Source of the DNA: an uncultured Lachnospiraceae bacterium
GTDB taxonomy: Bacteria > Bacillota > Clostridia > Lachnospirales > Lachnospiraceae
Length of the DNA: 43,661 nucleotides
Direction of reading: 5' to 3'
Assembly (NCBI GenBank): GCA_910588815.1
Contig: CAJUQY010000022.1
Coordinates: forward strand, 1-43,661
Positions 1-9,001 of the stretch are shown one piece after another (position 1 is the first letter of the stretch; the number at the start of each line of letters is the position of its first letter). The notes below the pieces were generated by a model. That model worked only from the letters and a program-made list of their open reading frames with translations, made no database searches and was not told the DNA's origin. The translations under genes and the position numbers were made by a program.

Positions 1-486
1 TTCTTTTTGGTGGGCAACTACATAGAAACCAGCCCGGAGCTGGTAAAACGTATGATTGAAGAGGGGCACACTGTGGGAAACCATACCTTCCACCATCCCA
101 ACATGTCTCAAATTTCCACAAAAGAAGCCTTTGAAAAGGAACTTACCGACCTGGAGGCTCTTTTCAAAAAGACAACCGGACAGGACATGACAAAGTTTTA
201 CCGTCCGCCCCAGGGCAAATACAGCGAGTCCAATCTCCAGATGGCAAAGGACATGGGCTACGCCACCTTCTTCTGGAGTCTGGCTTATGTGGATTGGTAT
301 GAAAACGACCAGCCGACAAAGGAAGAGGCTTTTGACAAGCTTTTAACCCGCATTCATCCCGGCGCCATAGTCCTCCTCCACAGCACTTCAAAGACCAATG
401 GGGAAATTCTCGATGAACTGCTCACAAAATGGGAGGAGATGGGGTATCGTTTTGAGTCCCTGGATCATCTGCCCTCCGCCTCTTGA
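1..486 (+). CDS. Polysaccharide deacetylase, C-terminal part (5' end outside window)
   Basis: The reading frame is open from base 1, so the gene starts upstream; it ends at TGA 484-486. Carbohydrate esterase 4 (NodB-homology) hallmarks are visible. The zinc-binding HxxxH motif is HTFHH near the start, the RPPQG motif follows, and a GAIVLLH motif near the end supplies the catalytic His. Family members remove N-acetyl groups from peptidoglycan or chitin-like polymers; the VDWYENDQ stretch resembles the sporulation PdaA-type branch, which deacetylates muramic acid in spore cortex. The N-terminal secretion signal and the first catalytic Asp motif (TFDD) lie outside the window, so enzyme class is firm but the exact substrate is not. 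It precedes a separately regulated thiT unit and is probably not co-transcribed with it. Confidence 0.9.
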   Translation, partial: FFLVGNYIETSPELVKRMIEEGHTVGNHTFHHPNMSQISTKEAFEKELTDLEALFKKTTGQDMTKFYRPPQGKYSESNLQMAKDMGYATFFWSLAYVDWYENDQPTKEEAFDKLLTRIHPGAIVLLHSTSKTNGEILDELLTKWEEMGYRFESLDHLPSAS

Positions 487-526
487 CATTTAAAAACGCC
501 GGTAGTATACTTTTAGAAAATTCAAT

Positions 527-632
527 CACACGCTAGGGGCGCGCAATGCTGAGAATGGTACGCCTGTGTCCTTCACGGACGTACCTGACCCTCAATACTT
601 GACCCGGATAATACCGGCGTAAGGAAGCTTTT
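527..632 (+). promoter_or_regulatory. TPP riboswitch (THI element)
   Basis: The conserved THI-box blocks are present in order. CGCTAGGGGC lies at 531-540, the CTGAGA core at about 549-554, a variable P3 arm follows, and then ACCCTC, CTTGACCCGGAT and AATACCGGCGTAAGGAAG run to about 628. These form the P1-P5 fold that binds thiamine pyrophosphate. The element sits directly ahead of thiT, the expected target. A terminator-like hairpin overlapping the thiT ribosome binding site follows, so control is most likely repression by TPP. Confidence 0.95.
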
Positions 633-660
633 AAAAAATGGACATCATTCCACACTGCGT

Positions 661-686
661 CCCTCCTGTGCAAAGGAGGTTTTTTT
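661..686 (+). terminator. Riboswitch expression platform: hairpin covering the thiT SD plus T-tract
   Basis: CCTCCT (662-667) pairs with AGGAGG (674-679) across a six-base loop and is followed by seven T residues (680-686) that run straight into the ATG of thiT at 687. The right arm is itself the Shine-Dalgarno sequence. The same short hairpin could therefore end transcription, hide the ribosome site, or both. The stem is only 6 bp, so termination by itself may be weak. Confidence 0.7.
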
Positions 687-1349
687 ATGTCCGCGATCCT
701 GATCTATGATGCTCAAAACGCCGAGTATCTATTACAGCCCCTGGGCTATGTGATCCTGACGGCCCTTCTGCTGGCTCTTCTTGCATGCATTTTTCTGTTT
801 GCCGGAAAACAAAATTCCAAAAGACTGGAGGCAAAAGAGCTTGTATTTTGTGCCATGGCTATCGCCCTGTCCACGGCCACTTCCTTCATAAAGTTCGCAA
901 AATTGCCCTATGGCGGCTCTGCCACCCTTTTCAGCATGCTGTTTGTCTCCTTAACCGGGTATTTTTACGGCCCGAAAACCGGCCTGACCGCCGGCGTTTC
1001 CTACGGCATCCTGCAGCTGATCATAGATCCTTACATCTATGCCCCCTTACAGGTGCTCTTCGATTATCCGCTGGCCTTCGGCGCCCTGGGCCTGAGCGGC
1101 TTTTTCCACAACAGAAAACACGGCCTGGTGACGGGATATGCCATCGGCGTCATCGGCCGCTACTTGTTCCATGTGATCTCCGGTTATGTGTTCTTCGCCG
1201 CCTATGCTCCGGAAGGAATGAATCCCCTGATCTATACCCTTGGATATAACCTGACCTATATTCTCCCGGAGCTCATAATCACAGCGGTCCTGCTCTCCCT
1301 TCCGGCCGTAAAAAAGGCAATTGGACAGGTAAAGCGGCAGGCAAACTAA
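687..1349 (+). CDS. thiT: ThiT, thiamine-specific S component of an ECF transporter
   Basis: This 220-residue, strongly hydrophobic protein has about six membrane helices. Its signature stretches include GGSATLFSM, LTGYFYGPKTGLTAG and YPLAFGALGLSG, which are typical of ThiT/YuaJ. ThiT captures thiamine at the outer face and docks on the shared EcfAA'T module to drive uptake; no EcfA/T genes are in the window, as expected for a stand-alone S component. The TPP riboswitch immediately upstream independently supports a thiamine role. The ATG at 687 is set by the GGAGG at 675-679. An N-terminal hydrophobic segment of about 45 residues precedes the usual ThiT start and makes the protein slightly longer than many homologues. 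It is convergent with the HPt gene, with only 5 bp between the stop codons. Confidence 0.95.
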   Translation: MSAILIYDAQNAEYLLQPLGYVILTALLLALLACIFLFAGKQNSKRLEAKELVFCAMAIALSTATSFIKFAKLPYGGSATLFSMLFVSLTGYFYGPKTGLTAGVSYGILQLIIDPYIYAPLQVLFDYPLAFGALGLSGFFHNRKHGLVTGYAIGVIGRYLFHVISGYVFFAAYAPEGMNPLIYTLGYNLTYILPELIITAVLLSLPAVKKAIGQVKRQAN

Positions 1350-1354
1350 CCCCC

Positions 1355-1714
1355 TTATGCCAGGGACTCCTGGAACGCCCGGATAGCAGAGACAGTCTGC
1401 TCGTAGTCTGCAAATACCTGCTCCACAAGGCTGTCCGCCTCCGGGCTCTTCCCTTCTCTGAGCGCCTCCGTCAACGCACTGTCAGAAGTCAGGAGCTTAT
1501 CGAAGCTCAAATTCTGGCAGATGCCCTTGATTGTGTGGGCGGCACGGAAAGCCTCCTCGTAATTTTGATCCGCCAGGGAGCTCTTTAAAAGCTCCAGGCT
1601 TTTATCCTCCAAAAACTTCAAAGTAAATTTCTGAACCAGCCGTTCACTTCTTAAACGGCCGATCACCTCTTCATAGTTGCCTCCAAGATTCTCATAACAT
1701 TCTTTTAATGTCAT
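1355..1714 (-). CDS. Histidine phosphotransfer (HPt) domain protein
   Basis: This is a 119-residue stand-alone HPt domain. The phospho-acceptor motif AAHTIKG places the active His at about residue 60, in a predicted four-helix bundle. HPt proteins carry phosphoryl groups between receiver domains in multistep relays. The ATG overlaps the stop of the upstream REC/HD-GYP/GGDEF gene by four bases (1711-1714), so the two are translationally coupled and the receiver there is a likely partner. No hybrid kinase is nearby. Domain identity is clear; the relay partner is inferred from coupling only. Confidence 0.88.
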   Translation of the reverse strand: MTLKECYENLGGNYEEVIGRLRSERLVQKFTLKFLEDKSLELLKSSLADQNYEEAFRAAHTIKGICQNLSFDKLLTSDSALTEALREGKSPEADSLVEQVFADYEQTVSAIRAFQESLA

Positions 1715-3837
1715 CGCTGATCCTCCCCTCTTTCTCCCGCCTCTTCCACAGCCGGATTTTCTTTTTCTCCTTCGGTGCCGTCAATCTGTGAAATCACAGA
1801 AAACATCTGATCCATAGAGTCGTCATAGAAACAGTACCGTCCCCTGCCGGATCGCTTGACCGAGTAAAGGGCCTGATCCGCCGCATGGAACAGGACATCA
1901 TAATCCGTACCGATCACCTCCGCCTGGGCAACCCCCATGCTGAGGGATATGGGAAAATTCTCATAATTTCCGGCAAAACCGGAAAAAATCCTCTGGATTA
2001 CGGTTTCTAAATCTCCCTTGTATTCCAAAAAGATCAAAAACTCGTCTCCGCCCACCCTGGCAGCAATGTCACCGCTTCGAATGCTCTGGTGCAGCTTCTT
2101 CGCCACATGGATCAAAACCCGGTCTCCAAAGCTGTGTCCGAATTTGTCGTTGGCCGACTTGAAATGATCCAAATCAAAAATCACCAGCGCATACTTTCCG
2201 TCTCTTCTCCAGTCCTCCAAACGCTCCATGATCCGCTTCTTAGCCGTGGCATGGTTCAGAAGTCCTGTCAGGGGATCATGGGATGCCAGACGCTCCAGGG
2301 TATCCAGCTTCATTCTGGAATCATGGATATCAATCGCCTTTCCAAGGAATCCCATCAAGCAGGGAGGCTCGTCCGCCGACCAGGTCACTCTGGCCAGGAT
2401 CCGATACCACCGAAACTCACCATCCAGCTTCAGCTTGCAGTCATAGCTGAACTCCGGCTTTTCCGGCGTAGCCTGCTTTAACATTTTGAGCAGTCCCTGC
2501 CAGTCGGAAAGCCTCATCCGCTTCCGCACGTTCCGGTCAAAAAGCGGATCCATAATGGTCTCCGCAAGCCCCAGCTTCTCCGCTCCCCAGGCGGAAATCG
2601 TCAGTATGGAAGGAGACAGAATATATTCAAACTGGATTTCCTGGGACATGGAAGCAAAAAAGCTGTATTTCATTCGCTCATGCTCTAAAAGCTGCAGCGT
2701 CCGCTCCGAAGCGCCGGCTTCCTTATGGCGGAGCATTTCCTCCGTAAGATTCCAGCCCTTCCTCTTATCTGCATTGTCGGAACCGCTCTTTCCTATCTCC
2801 TCAGGGATATTGTCGGCGATATCCGTCAGGCATTCCAGAACCAGAGGATTGAAAATGCCACATTGCCCATCCAGGATCATTGCAATCGCCTTCTCGTGGG
2901 GAATCGCCTTTTTATAGACACGCTCACTGGTGAGCGCGTCATATACGTCGGCCAAAGCCACCATCTGAGCCGATATGGGAATTTCCTCCCCCTTTAAACC
3001 ATCGGGATAGCCTCTCCCGTCATAGCGCTCATGATGCCAGCGGCAGATCTCATAAGCCATCCGCACCAAAGGCTCATCCCGGTGAATGGGCAGATTCTCC
3101 AAAAGCTTCGCCCCCTCCAGGGTATGTGTTTTCATGATCGCAAATTCCTCGTCCGTCAGCTTTCCCGGCTTATTTAAAATAGAGTCTTCGATAGCGATCT
3201 TCCCGATATCATGAAGTGCCGAGACGGTGCTGATCAGAGAAATATCCTCCGGGCTTAAATTGTACTGGTCTGTTTTCTGGACCAGACGCTGAAGCAGAAT
3301 CTCTGTCAGTCTGTGGACATTCCGCACATGAAGGCCGCTCTCCCCGTTTCTAAACTCCACAATGTGGCTCAGGATGTCGATCATGAGGCTGCTGCGCTGT
3401 TCCTTCTCATACATCTGCTCCGCTACCATGTCTGTCAGCTTTTTCTGCTTGGCATAAAGCAGCACCGTGTTTACCACCCGGCGATGGACAATCAGCGCAT
3501 CAAAGGGCCGGCTGATAAAATCCGTAACCCCCAGAGAATAGGCCCGCTCCACATGGGTAGAGCCGCTCTCGGCGGAGATCATGATCACCGGGATCTCCTC
3601 GATCCACTGATTCTTATTCATCATTTCCAATACGCCAAAGCCGTCCAGCCTGGGCATCACAATATCCAAAAGCACCAGCGAAAGCTGCGGCCCGTATTGC
3701 TGCATGACTCCCACAGCCTCTACGCCGTCTTCCGCTTCGATAATTTCATATTCATCTCCAAGCATATCCGCCAGAATAGAGCGGTTCATCTCGGAATCGT
3801 CTACCACCAGAATCGTCTGTTTACGTCCCTGACTCAT
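1711..3837 (-). CDS. Response regulator with HD-GYP phosphodiesterase, PAS and GGDEF diguanylate cyclase domains
   Basis: This 708-residue cytosolic protein starts with a receiver domain (about 1-130). The acid pair is D13/D14 and the phospho-acceptor D58 lies in LLDIVMP; the usual conserved Lys is Arg (SRPF, about residue 110). An HD-GYP domain (about 150-340) has HDIGK, HHERYDGRGYPDGL and ALADVYDAL, the metal-binding set for c-di-GMP hydrolysis. A PAS-like domain follows (about 390-520), then a GGDEF domain (about 540-690) with an intact GGDEF and an upstream RSGD inhibitory (RxxD) site. Both making and breaking of c-di-GMP therefore look catalytically possible in one polypeptide. The SD AAGGAAGGG before the ATG at 3837 supports the start. 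It is transcribed after the large secreted protein and overlaps the HPt gene. Confidence 0.92.
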   Translation of the reverse strand: MSQGRKQTILVVDDSEMNRSILADMLGDEYEIIEAEDGVEAVGVMQQYGPQLSLVLLDIVMPRLDGFGVLEMMNKNQWIEEIPVIMISAESGSTHVERAYSLGVTDFISRPFDALIVHRRVVNTVLLYAKQKKLTDMVAEQMYEKEQRSSLMIDILSHIVEFRNGESGLHVRNVHRLTEILLQRLVQKTDQYNLSPEDISLISTVSALHDIGKIAIEDSILNKPGKLTDEEFAIMKTHTLEGAKLLENLPIHRDEPLVRMAYEICRWHHERYDGRGYPDGLKGEEIPISAQMVALADVYDALTSERVYKKAIPHEKAIAMILDGQCGIFNPLVLECLTDIADNIPEEIGKSGSDNADKRKGWNLTEEMLRHKEAGASERTLQLLEHERMKYSFFASMSQEIQFEYILSPSILTISAWGAEKLGLAETIMDPLFDRNVRKRMRLSDWQGLLKMLKQATPEKPEFSYDCKLKLDGEFRWYRILARVTWSADEPPCLMGFLGKAIDIHDSRMKLDTLERLASHDPLTGLLNHATAKKRIMERLEDWRRDGKYALVIFDLDHFKSANDKFGHSFGDRVLIHVAKKLHQSIRSGDIAARVGGDEFLIFLEYKGDLETVIQRIFSGFAGNYENFPISLSMGVAQAEVIGTDYDVLFHAADQALYSVKRSGRGRYCFYDDSMDQMFSVISQIDGTEGEKENPAVEEAGERGEDQR

Positions 3838-3877
3838 AAAAAAACCCTTCCTTTATTTCCAAACACCTTCCAATTGC

Positions 3878-6800
3878 CTATGAAACACTTTCTTTCCCAT
3901 AAGAAAGCGATGTGATCCCCGCCTTTCCCCCTTTCCATTCCCGAATCATGGAAACCCGCCTGGTACCTGCATCTTCTCCGTAGAGATATTCCACTGCCGT
4001 CCCGTCCGCGGCCTTCGCTAAAATCATCCTTCTTTCATCGTAAGCATAGATGCTTCTCCTTCCATCCGGATGAAGAATCCCGGTCAGATTCCCCGCAAAA
4101 TCATACTGATAGCTCAGCGTCTTGCCCGTCGTCTCGTCCGTGAGAGACAAAAGCCTCCCGCTCTCCGTGTCATAGGTGAAACTTGCGATCACACCGTCTG
4201 TATCCGAAAGGCTCACAAGTCTGTCCTCATCTCCATAATTATAAAAGAGAACCGTTCCGTCTGTGCTCTTTTTCTGCTGCAGCCTTCCCGCCGCATCAAA
4301 AATCCGTTCGCTCCCGTCCTCCCCTGAAAGAATCCGTTCTCCGTTTCCCTCAGAGCTCTCCCCCTTCAAAACAAGCCCCTGTCCATCCGTATATTGGTTT
4401 GAGCCGTCATCACTCTCATCCGGGCGGAAAAAATGTTCTTCTCCCTTATCATCCACATAGCGGTAAGGCAATTCTGAAAGTCCTGTGGCCTCCAGCTCTT
4501 CCGTCACAGTCAAACGCCAGCCGTTCCCAAAGGACGAGGCCTCCCCGGAACGGGCCAGGCTGTATACATGACCGAAACCGGCCGGGAGACGCCCGCCTGC
4601 TCCGCCCAGATCCTCGTGGACAAACATAAGGCTCCCGGCGGTCTTGCCCACATATCCTGTTCCCGCCTGAGACGCGTCCTGTCTGCTGACATTGTCCGTC
4701 CCCGGGACGCTGCCCTCTGTCTGATAATAGAATAATCCCGTGGGATACAGGGCCTTCGGATAGGGAACGCTCCTGGTGGAACGGTTGGAGACCGTATAAG
4801 CTGCCCCCGCCTTCACCCCCTCCTTCATGGAGGCAAGCATCAGGCCGTAATTTTCTTTCCCATACCAAGCGCTCACCTGTCCGGTAACATCAAACTGCTT
4901 TAAGACAACCGTCCCCGCGTCTTTCGTTTTCAGATTTTCTGCCTTCTGGCTGTCCAAAACAGTCTCCGCCACAGAGGGCTGCGACTCCCATGTCACCGTC
5001 TTGTCCCACTCCTCCGAAACAGGGTGGGCGGCTGCCGTAAAATCCGAGGTTCTCCTGGAGACATACTGACTCTGATACAGATTCAGGATTCCCTTTGTGA
5101 TCCGTTCACCATATTGAAGCTTCGGAAGGTGAAGGAATTTTAAGAATGTCCTGCTGATCCCGTAACCGGACAGCACTCCCACCGGCAGGGGAACCGTCTC
5201 TTCCGACCGCTCCCCCGGCTGCTCTTCCCGGACAAAAGCCGTCTGAAGCGCCCTTCGTCCCTCCGGTTCCACCGTCCGTTCTATGGCCACCGGATATGTG
5301 CGTCCGCTCTCAGAAAGCCATTCCTGATCCGGCTCTATCACAAGGATGGTTGCATCGCTGCTCTCCTTTTCCAGACGGAATCGGACTTCACTGCTGGTAT
5401 CTCCCGACCAGTCGTAGAGGCAAGGCGCCGCAAAGGTGTAGACCGTCTCTCCTGCCCGCGTAAACGCCACGCTTCCGTCCGGCTCCAGCCGTATCTCAAG
5501 GCCCGGATGGCGCACAAGAAAACGGAGGGTGGTTTTTGCAGCCTCCTTTGTGCGAAACAGAATGCTCTCCGTAAGTCCTGCCGAATCCAGCACATACCGG
5601 ATGTCCACATGCTCCAACACATCCGGATACACGCCTCCTCCTGTGAGGCCCGCCCGGCTCATCAACTCCGCATTGTAGGCCGAGACGCTCTTTCCGTCCG
5701 CATTTGCGGAAAGCTCCAGATACCGTTCGTCTCCGGACGGCTCCTTCTCCTCCGTCCCGGTCTCCGGCACGAATTCCTTCCCCTCCCCGCTCTCTGCCTC
5801 CAAAAAGGCCCAGGAGCAGCCGGCGCCGTCAAACTGCAGCGCCGCCAGATCCCCCGCCGCAGAATCCTTGGCAAATGCCGCCGCCAAATCGGAGGCTCTA
5901 TTTTTATAAACCTCCTCTTCCTCGTCCAAAACAAGGGTGTTGTCGATTTCTTCCCATTTCCCGTCTTTTCGAAAGTGCACCGGCACCTCATAGACGGCGG
6001 CCAGCCGGCCCCCCGCCTCCGTCAGGAAATGCTTTGTAAACGGATCCCTCAGTTCCCTGTCCTCCCCGACAATCCTTTGCTGACCGGCTTCCGCCTCCTC
6101 TTTCTCTCCTGCGCTGCTCACAAGGAGCATCGGGAGCAGCATATCCGACACAAAAAAATCGAATCCGTAGACCCCCGTCACAAGCTCCGTCTGCACACTT
6201 TTTAACAACACTTCCTGTTCCCCGGAACCATTGTTCCCATAAGCTGTTGTCACATCCAGAATACAGGCGTCTGCCCGGTCGTCGGCCTCGTACTTCACGG
6301 AATCTAAAAGGAGCTCCCCGGAATCCGTCTTCTGATAAACTCCCAGCTCCAGACTGCTCTGCGGCTCTTCCAGATCCTCTGCCCGGCTGAGGACCAGACT
6401 CACCTTCTCCAGAGTTTTCCCCTCCGATAGGGCAGGAAGGACCGGAAGCGCGACCCGGGTCTGCACCGTCTCTTTCGTATTTCCCGCGGCCACCGGGACA
6501 CCGGCAAAATATCCTTCTGTGCTCTGAAGCTCTGTGGTGATCCCCGCCTCCATGCCCGGCTGCATAAAGTTCATATGTATGGTAATCGGGCTGGTCCTTG
6601 ACAGATCCTCCATCCATTCGTCATCCGGCTTCACCAAAATCTGAGTTGCCCCATCCTCACGGCTGGAAAGCATATAGGAGGCTTTTCCCATCGCCCGCTT
6701 TGCGTCATAAACCACCGGAGCCTTGAGCACAGCCACTTCCTCTCCCTGATAGCTGAAATGCAAGGAACCGTCCGCCGCCTCTGTCATGCTAAGTCCCTTC

Positions 6801-7474
6801 ATGGCAGCCGCAAGCACCAGGCCTTCCCCCGCACGGCTGGCCTTCTGAAACTCTGCGGTAATGACCACGTTGCCGGGCCACTGTTCTACGCCGATATCAA
6901 TTCCGCTTAAGGCTTCCTCGCAAAGCCCGTAGTTTCGGATATGGCCGGCCGCCACCGTGTCCTCTGCGGCCGTCCCCCCGTTTTCCCCGTAGAGCCCTGC
7001 CTGTACCTTGAATTCCGGAATCCTGGCTCTGGTACTGTTTGTCGTCGGAAGGGAGAGGGCCATCGTCCCTCCCTCAAACCCGAATTTTATAAATTCTCCT
7101 CCACTGAAAAAACGCCGGACGGAGGACTCCATGCTGCCGTCCCTCACCCGGTATTCCTTCACATCCTCCTCCCCGGAAACAAGCTCCAGGCGATAATCAT
7201 AGGGAATGAGGTCTCCCTCCTCCCCGTCCTGATAAAAGACCGGATAAGGATACAAAGCCACCACTTCACTGCCGCTCCCCGACGAAAAAGTCCTGCCGGC
7301 AAGCTCCCTGCGGTCCGTAAGCTCCGTCCAGTCTGCCGTCTGGTTCGCCTCCTGGTTCTCTTCAGGAGTTTCCTCCGGAACAGCAAAAGCGGAAAAGGGA
7401 ACTGCCGCCAGGCCGAGTAAAACCGCCAAAACCACTGCCAGAAGCCTTTTCCACCGATTTTTACTTCTAAACAT
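3878..7474 (-). CDS. Secreted DNRLRE-domain / YD (RHS)-repeat protein, apparently shortened at the C-terminus
   Basis: This 1198-residue protein has an N-terminal signal peptide (basic start, a hydrophobic stretch rich in L/V/A, cleavage near FSAFA). Two DNRLRE-like modules, which form surface beta-domains, can be seen at roughly residues 320-440 and 770-890. A stretch at about 950-1060 resembles the lead-in to RHS shells, and the last ~120 residues hold YD repeats (FTYDTESGRLL, YQYDFAGNL, YAYDERRMI, YLYGEDAG). Proteins of this kind usually continue into many YD repeats, a core peptidase motif and a variable toxin tip. Here the frame stops at TAG 3878-3880 after only about four repeats, and no toxin or immunity gene follows. 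It is therefore probably a truncated RHS-type shell or a degenerating surface protein. The gene precedes the REC/HD-GYP gene by 40 bp. Confidence 0.82.
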   Translation of the reverse strand: MFRSKNRWKRLLAVVLAVLLGLAAVPFSAFAVPEETPEENQEANQTADWTELTDRRELAGRTFSSGSGSEVVALYPYPVFYQDGEEGDLIPYDYRLELVSGEEDVKEYRVRDGSMESSVRRFFSGGEFIKFGFEGGTMALSLPTTNSTRARIPEFKVQAGLYGENGGTAAEDTVAAGHIRNYGLCEEALSGIDIGVEQWPGNVVITAEFQKASRAGEGLVLAAAMKGLSMTEAADGSLHFSYQGEEVAVLKAPVVYDAKRAMGKASYMLSSREDGATQILVKPDDEWMEDLSRTSPITIHMNFMQPGMEAGITTELQSTEGYFAGVPVAAGNTKETVQTRVALPVLPALSEGKTLEKVSLVLSRAEDLEEPQSSLELGVYQKTDSGELLLDSVKYEADDRADACILDVTTAYGNNGSGEQEVLLKSVQTELVTGVYGFDFFVSDMLLPMLLVSSAGEKEEAEAGQQRIVGEDRELRDPFTKHFLTEAGGRLAAVYEVPVHFRKDGKWEEIDNTLVLDEEEEVYKNRASDLAAAFAKDSAAGDLAALQFDGAGCSWAFLEAESGEGKEFVPETGTEEKEPSGDERYLELSANADGKSVSAYNAELMSRAGLTGGGVYPDVLEHVDIRYVLDSAGLTESILFRTKEAAKTTLRFLVRHPGLEIRLEPDGSVAFTRAGETVYTFAAPCLYDWSGDTSSEVRFRLEKESSDATILVIEPDQEWLSESGRTYPVAIERTVEPEGRRALQTAFVREEQPGERSEETVPLPVGVLSGYGISRTFLKFLHLPKLQYGERITKGILNLYQSQYVSRRTSDFTAAAHPVSEEWDKTVTWESQPSVAETVLDSQKAENLKTKDAGTVVLKQFDVTGQVSAWYGKENYGLMLASMKEGVKAGAAYTVSNRSTRSVPYPKALYPTGLFYYQTEGSVPGTDNVSRQDASQAGTGYVGKTAGSLMFVHEDLGGAGGRLPAGFGHVYSLARSGEASSFGNGWRLTVTEELEATGLSELPYRYVDDKGEEHFFRPDESDDGSNQYTDGQGLVLKGESSEGNGERILSGEDGSERIFDAAGRLQQKKSTDGTVLFYNYGDEDRLVSLSDTDGVIASFTYDTESGRLLSLTDETTGKTLSYQYDFAGNLTGILHPDGRRSIYAYDERRMILAKAADGTAVEYLYGEDAGTRRVSMIREWKGGKAGITSLSYGKESVS

Positions 7475-7545
7475 CCTATGTTCATCCTCTCATAAATCGC
7501 TTCTGTTTGAAGCATTATACCATGAAAATAAGAAGTTTGGAAGCA

Positions 7546-7773
7546 TTAACTCCAAGTTTCCATATTTTTGTTCGCCTGCTTCATGAGCAGGCAGGACTGC
7601 GTGTGGGGACAGGTTCCATAAGCACAGTCCGCCTGGCTTAAAAAACGCTCCCCTCCCTTTTCAATATATTCACAGAACACGGTCCTGGTCTCATTGAGAG
7701 CCTTGCAGAAACCACTGTACATCTCCTCGGCCACTTCTTCCCCTGCTGTCTCTCCCTTTATATTCTCGCCCAT
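7546..7773 (-). CDS. Small conserved-looking cysteine-containing protein, function unknown
   Basis: This 75-residue protein starts at ATG 7771-7773. AAAGGAG lies five bases upstream of that codon, which argues against an earlier in-frame ATG at 7803 that would overlap the CDF gene. It is acidic in the N-terminal half and carries three Cys in a compact C-terminal cluster (CAYGTCPHTQSC), plus one Cys at FCEYIEK. The spacing could hold a metal ion or a disulfide. It follows the CDF metal transporter by 13 bp in the same direction, so a metal-related role is possible but unproven. I do not recognise the family. Confidence 0.6.
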   Translation of the reverse strand: MGENIKGETAGEEVAEEMYSGFCKALNETRTVFCEYIEKGGERFLSQADCAYGTCPHTQSCLLMKQANKNMETWS

Positions 7774-7786
7774 AGGTTCTCCTTTC

Positions 7787-8965
7787 TCATTCTCCGCCCA
7801 CATAACTCTTATCTACAGTAATCACACATTCCACACGGTCATCATAGCATTTCAGCCGTCGGTTCAGTTCTTTCTTTACTTCCTCCGCCTCTTCCTCTTT
7901 CATCTCATAAGGAACCACAATGTCAAAAAACAGCCGTATCCGCTCCCGTCCCCTCACCACGCGAAAATCGTGGAGGGTAATCCGTCCGTCCAGCTCGTCT
8001 AAGAGCCCAAGCACCTCCCCCTTCCACTCCTCCCAGTCCGGATCCTCATTCTCCATCGGATCCATGTGAATAACCAGGAGAACCCCCATCTGTTCTTTCG
8101 CCTCCCGCTCAATCCGGTCTATGATTTCGTGGATCTCCTCCATACTTCCGCGGGCATCCACCTCCGCATGGATCGAAGCCATATTAGTGGAAGGGCCATA
8201 GCTGTGGACCAGAAGGTCATGGGTTCCCAGTATCCCCCGGTATCCTTCCACAAACTCCTTGATTCTCCGATAGAGCGAAGGGTCAATTGCCTCACCAATC
8301 AAAGGCTTTAAGGTATCCTTCGCGATTCCGATTCCTGCCAAAATAACTGCCACGGACACGAGCATCCCGATAAAACCGTCAATATTAATACCCAAAAGGC
8401 CGTAAAGCGCCACAGACACCACCGTCGCCGAGGTCACCAGCACATCCCCCAAGGAATCCGCGGCAGCCGCCTCCATCACCTTCGATCCGATCCGCTTCCC
8501 CAGCTTCTTATTAAAGAGCGCCAGCCACAGCTTCACCCCGATGGACAAAGAAAGGATTGCCAGAGAAAGGACATGAAAGCCCAGAGCCTCCGGGTTCCGG
8601 AGTTTTCCGAAGGAGGTCTTCATAAATGTCCAGCCCACTTCAATGACCAGAAAGGACACGATCAGGGCCGCAATGTATTCCATCCGGCCGTGTCCGAAGG
8701 GGTGATCTTTGTCGGCGGGCCGCTCCGCCATTTTCACGCCAACCAAGCTGATGATCGAGGATGCCGCGTCGGAAAGGTTGTTGACCGCATCGGAGATCAC
8801 CGAAATGCTGTTCAGGAAAAGCCCCAGAAGCAGCTTTACCAGGAATAAGAGCAGATTGCAGAAGATACCCACCCCGCTTGAGAGCACTCCATAAGCCGTC
8901 CGGACCTTTGCCCGCTTTACCTGATTATAGTCCTTCACGAATTTGCGGACAAGTAATTCTGTCAA
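7787..8965 (-). CDS. Cation diffusion facilitator (CDF) family metal efflux protein
   Basis: About 392 residues, with six predicted membrane helices and a cytoplasmic C-terminal domain. The first metal-site helix reads SDAVNNLSD and the second ADSLGDVLV, giving D-x-x-x-N and D-x-x-x-D ligands instead of the H/D set of classic zinc exporters; Asp/Asn-rich sites are common in the manganese/iron-leaning branch, so I leave the metal open. HPFGHGRMEYIAAL between helices 2 and 3 is a CDF hallmark. The chosen start is TTG 8965, preceded by GGAGG with seven bases between; the protein then begins at TELLVRKFVKDY, as clostridial homologues do. The longer GTG start at 8995 has no good SD. It lies downstream of truA in one transcription unit. 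Confidence 0.88.
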   Translation of the reverse strand: MTELLVRKFVKDYNQVKRAKVRTAYGVLSSGVGIFCNLLLFLVKLLLGLFLNSISVISDAVNNLSDAASSIISLVGVKMAERPADKDHPFGHGRMEYIAALIVSFLVIEVGWTFMKTSFGKLRNPEALGFHVLSLAILSLSIGVKLWLALFNKKLGKRIGSKVMEAAAADSLGDVLVTSATVVSVALYGLLGINIDGFIGMLVSVAVILAGIGIAKDTLKPLIGEAIDPSLYRRIKEFVEGYRGILGTHDLLVHSYGPSTNMASIHAEVDARGSMEEIHEIIDRIEREAKEQMGVLLVIHMDPMENEDPDWEEWKGEVLGLLDELDGRITLHDFRVVRGRERIRLFFDIVVPYEMKEEEAEEVKKELNRRLKCYDDRVECVITVDKSYVGGE

Positions 8966-9001
8966 TTCCCTTCCTCCTGCTTTTTGATATCCCACTGCCT
9001 G

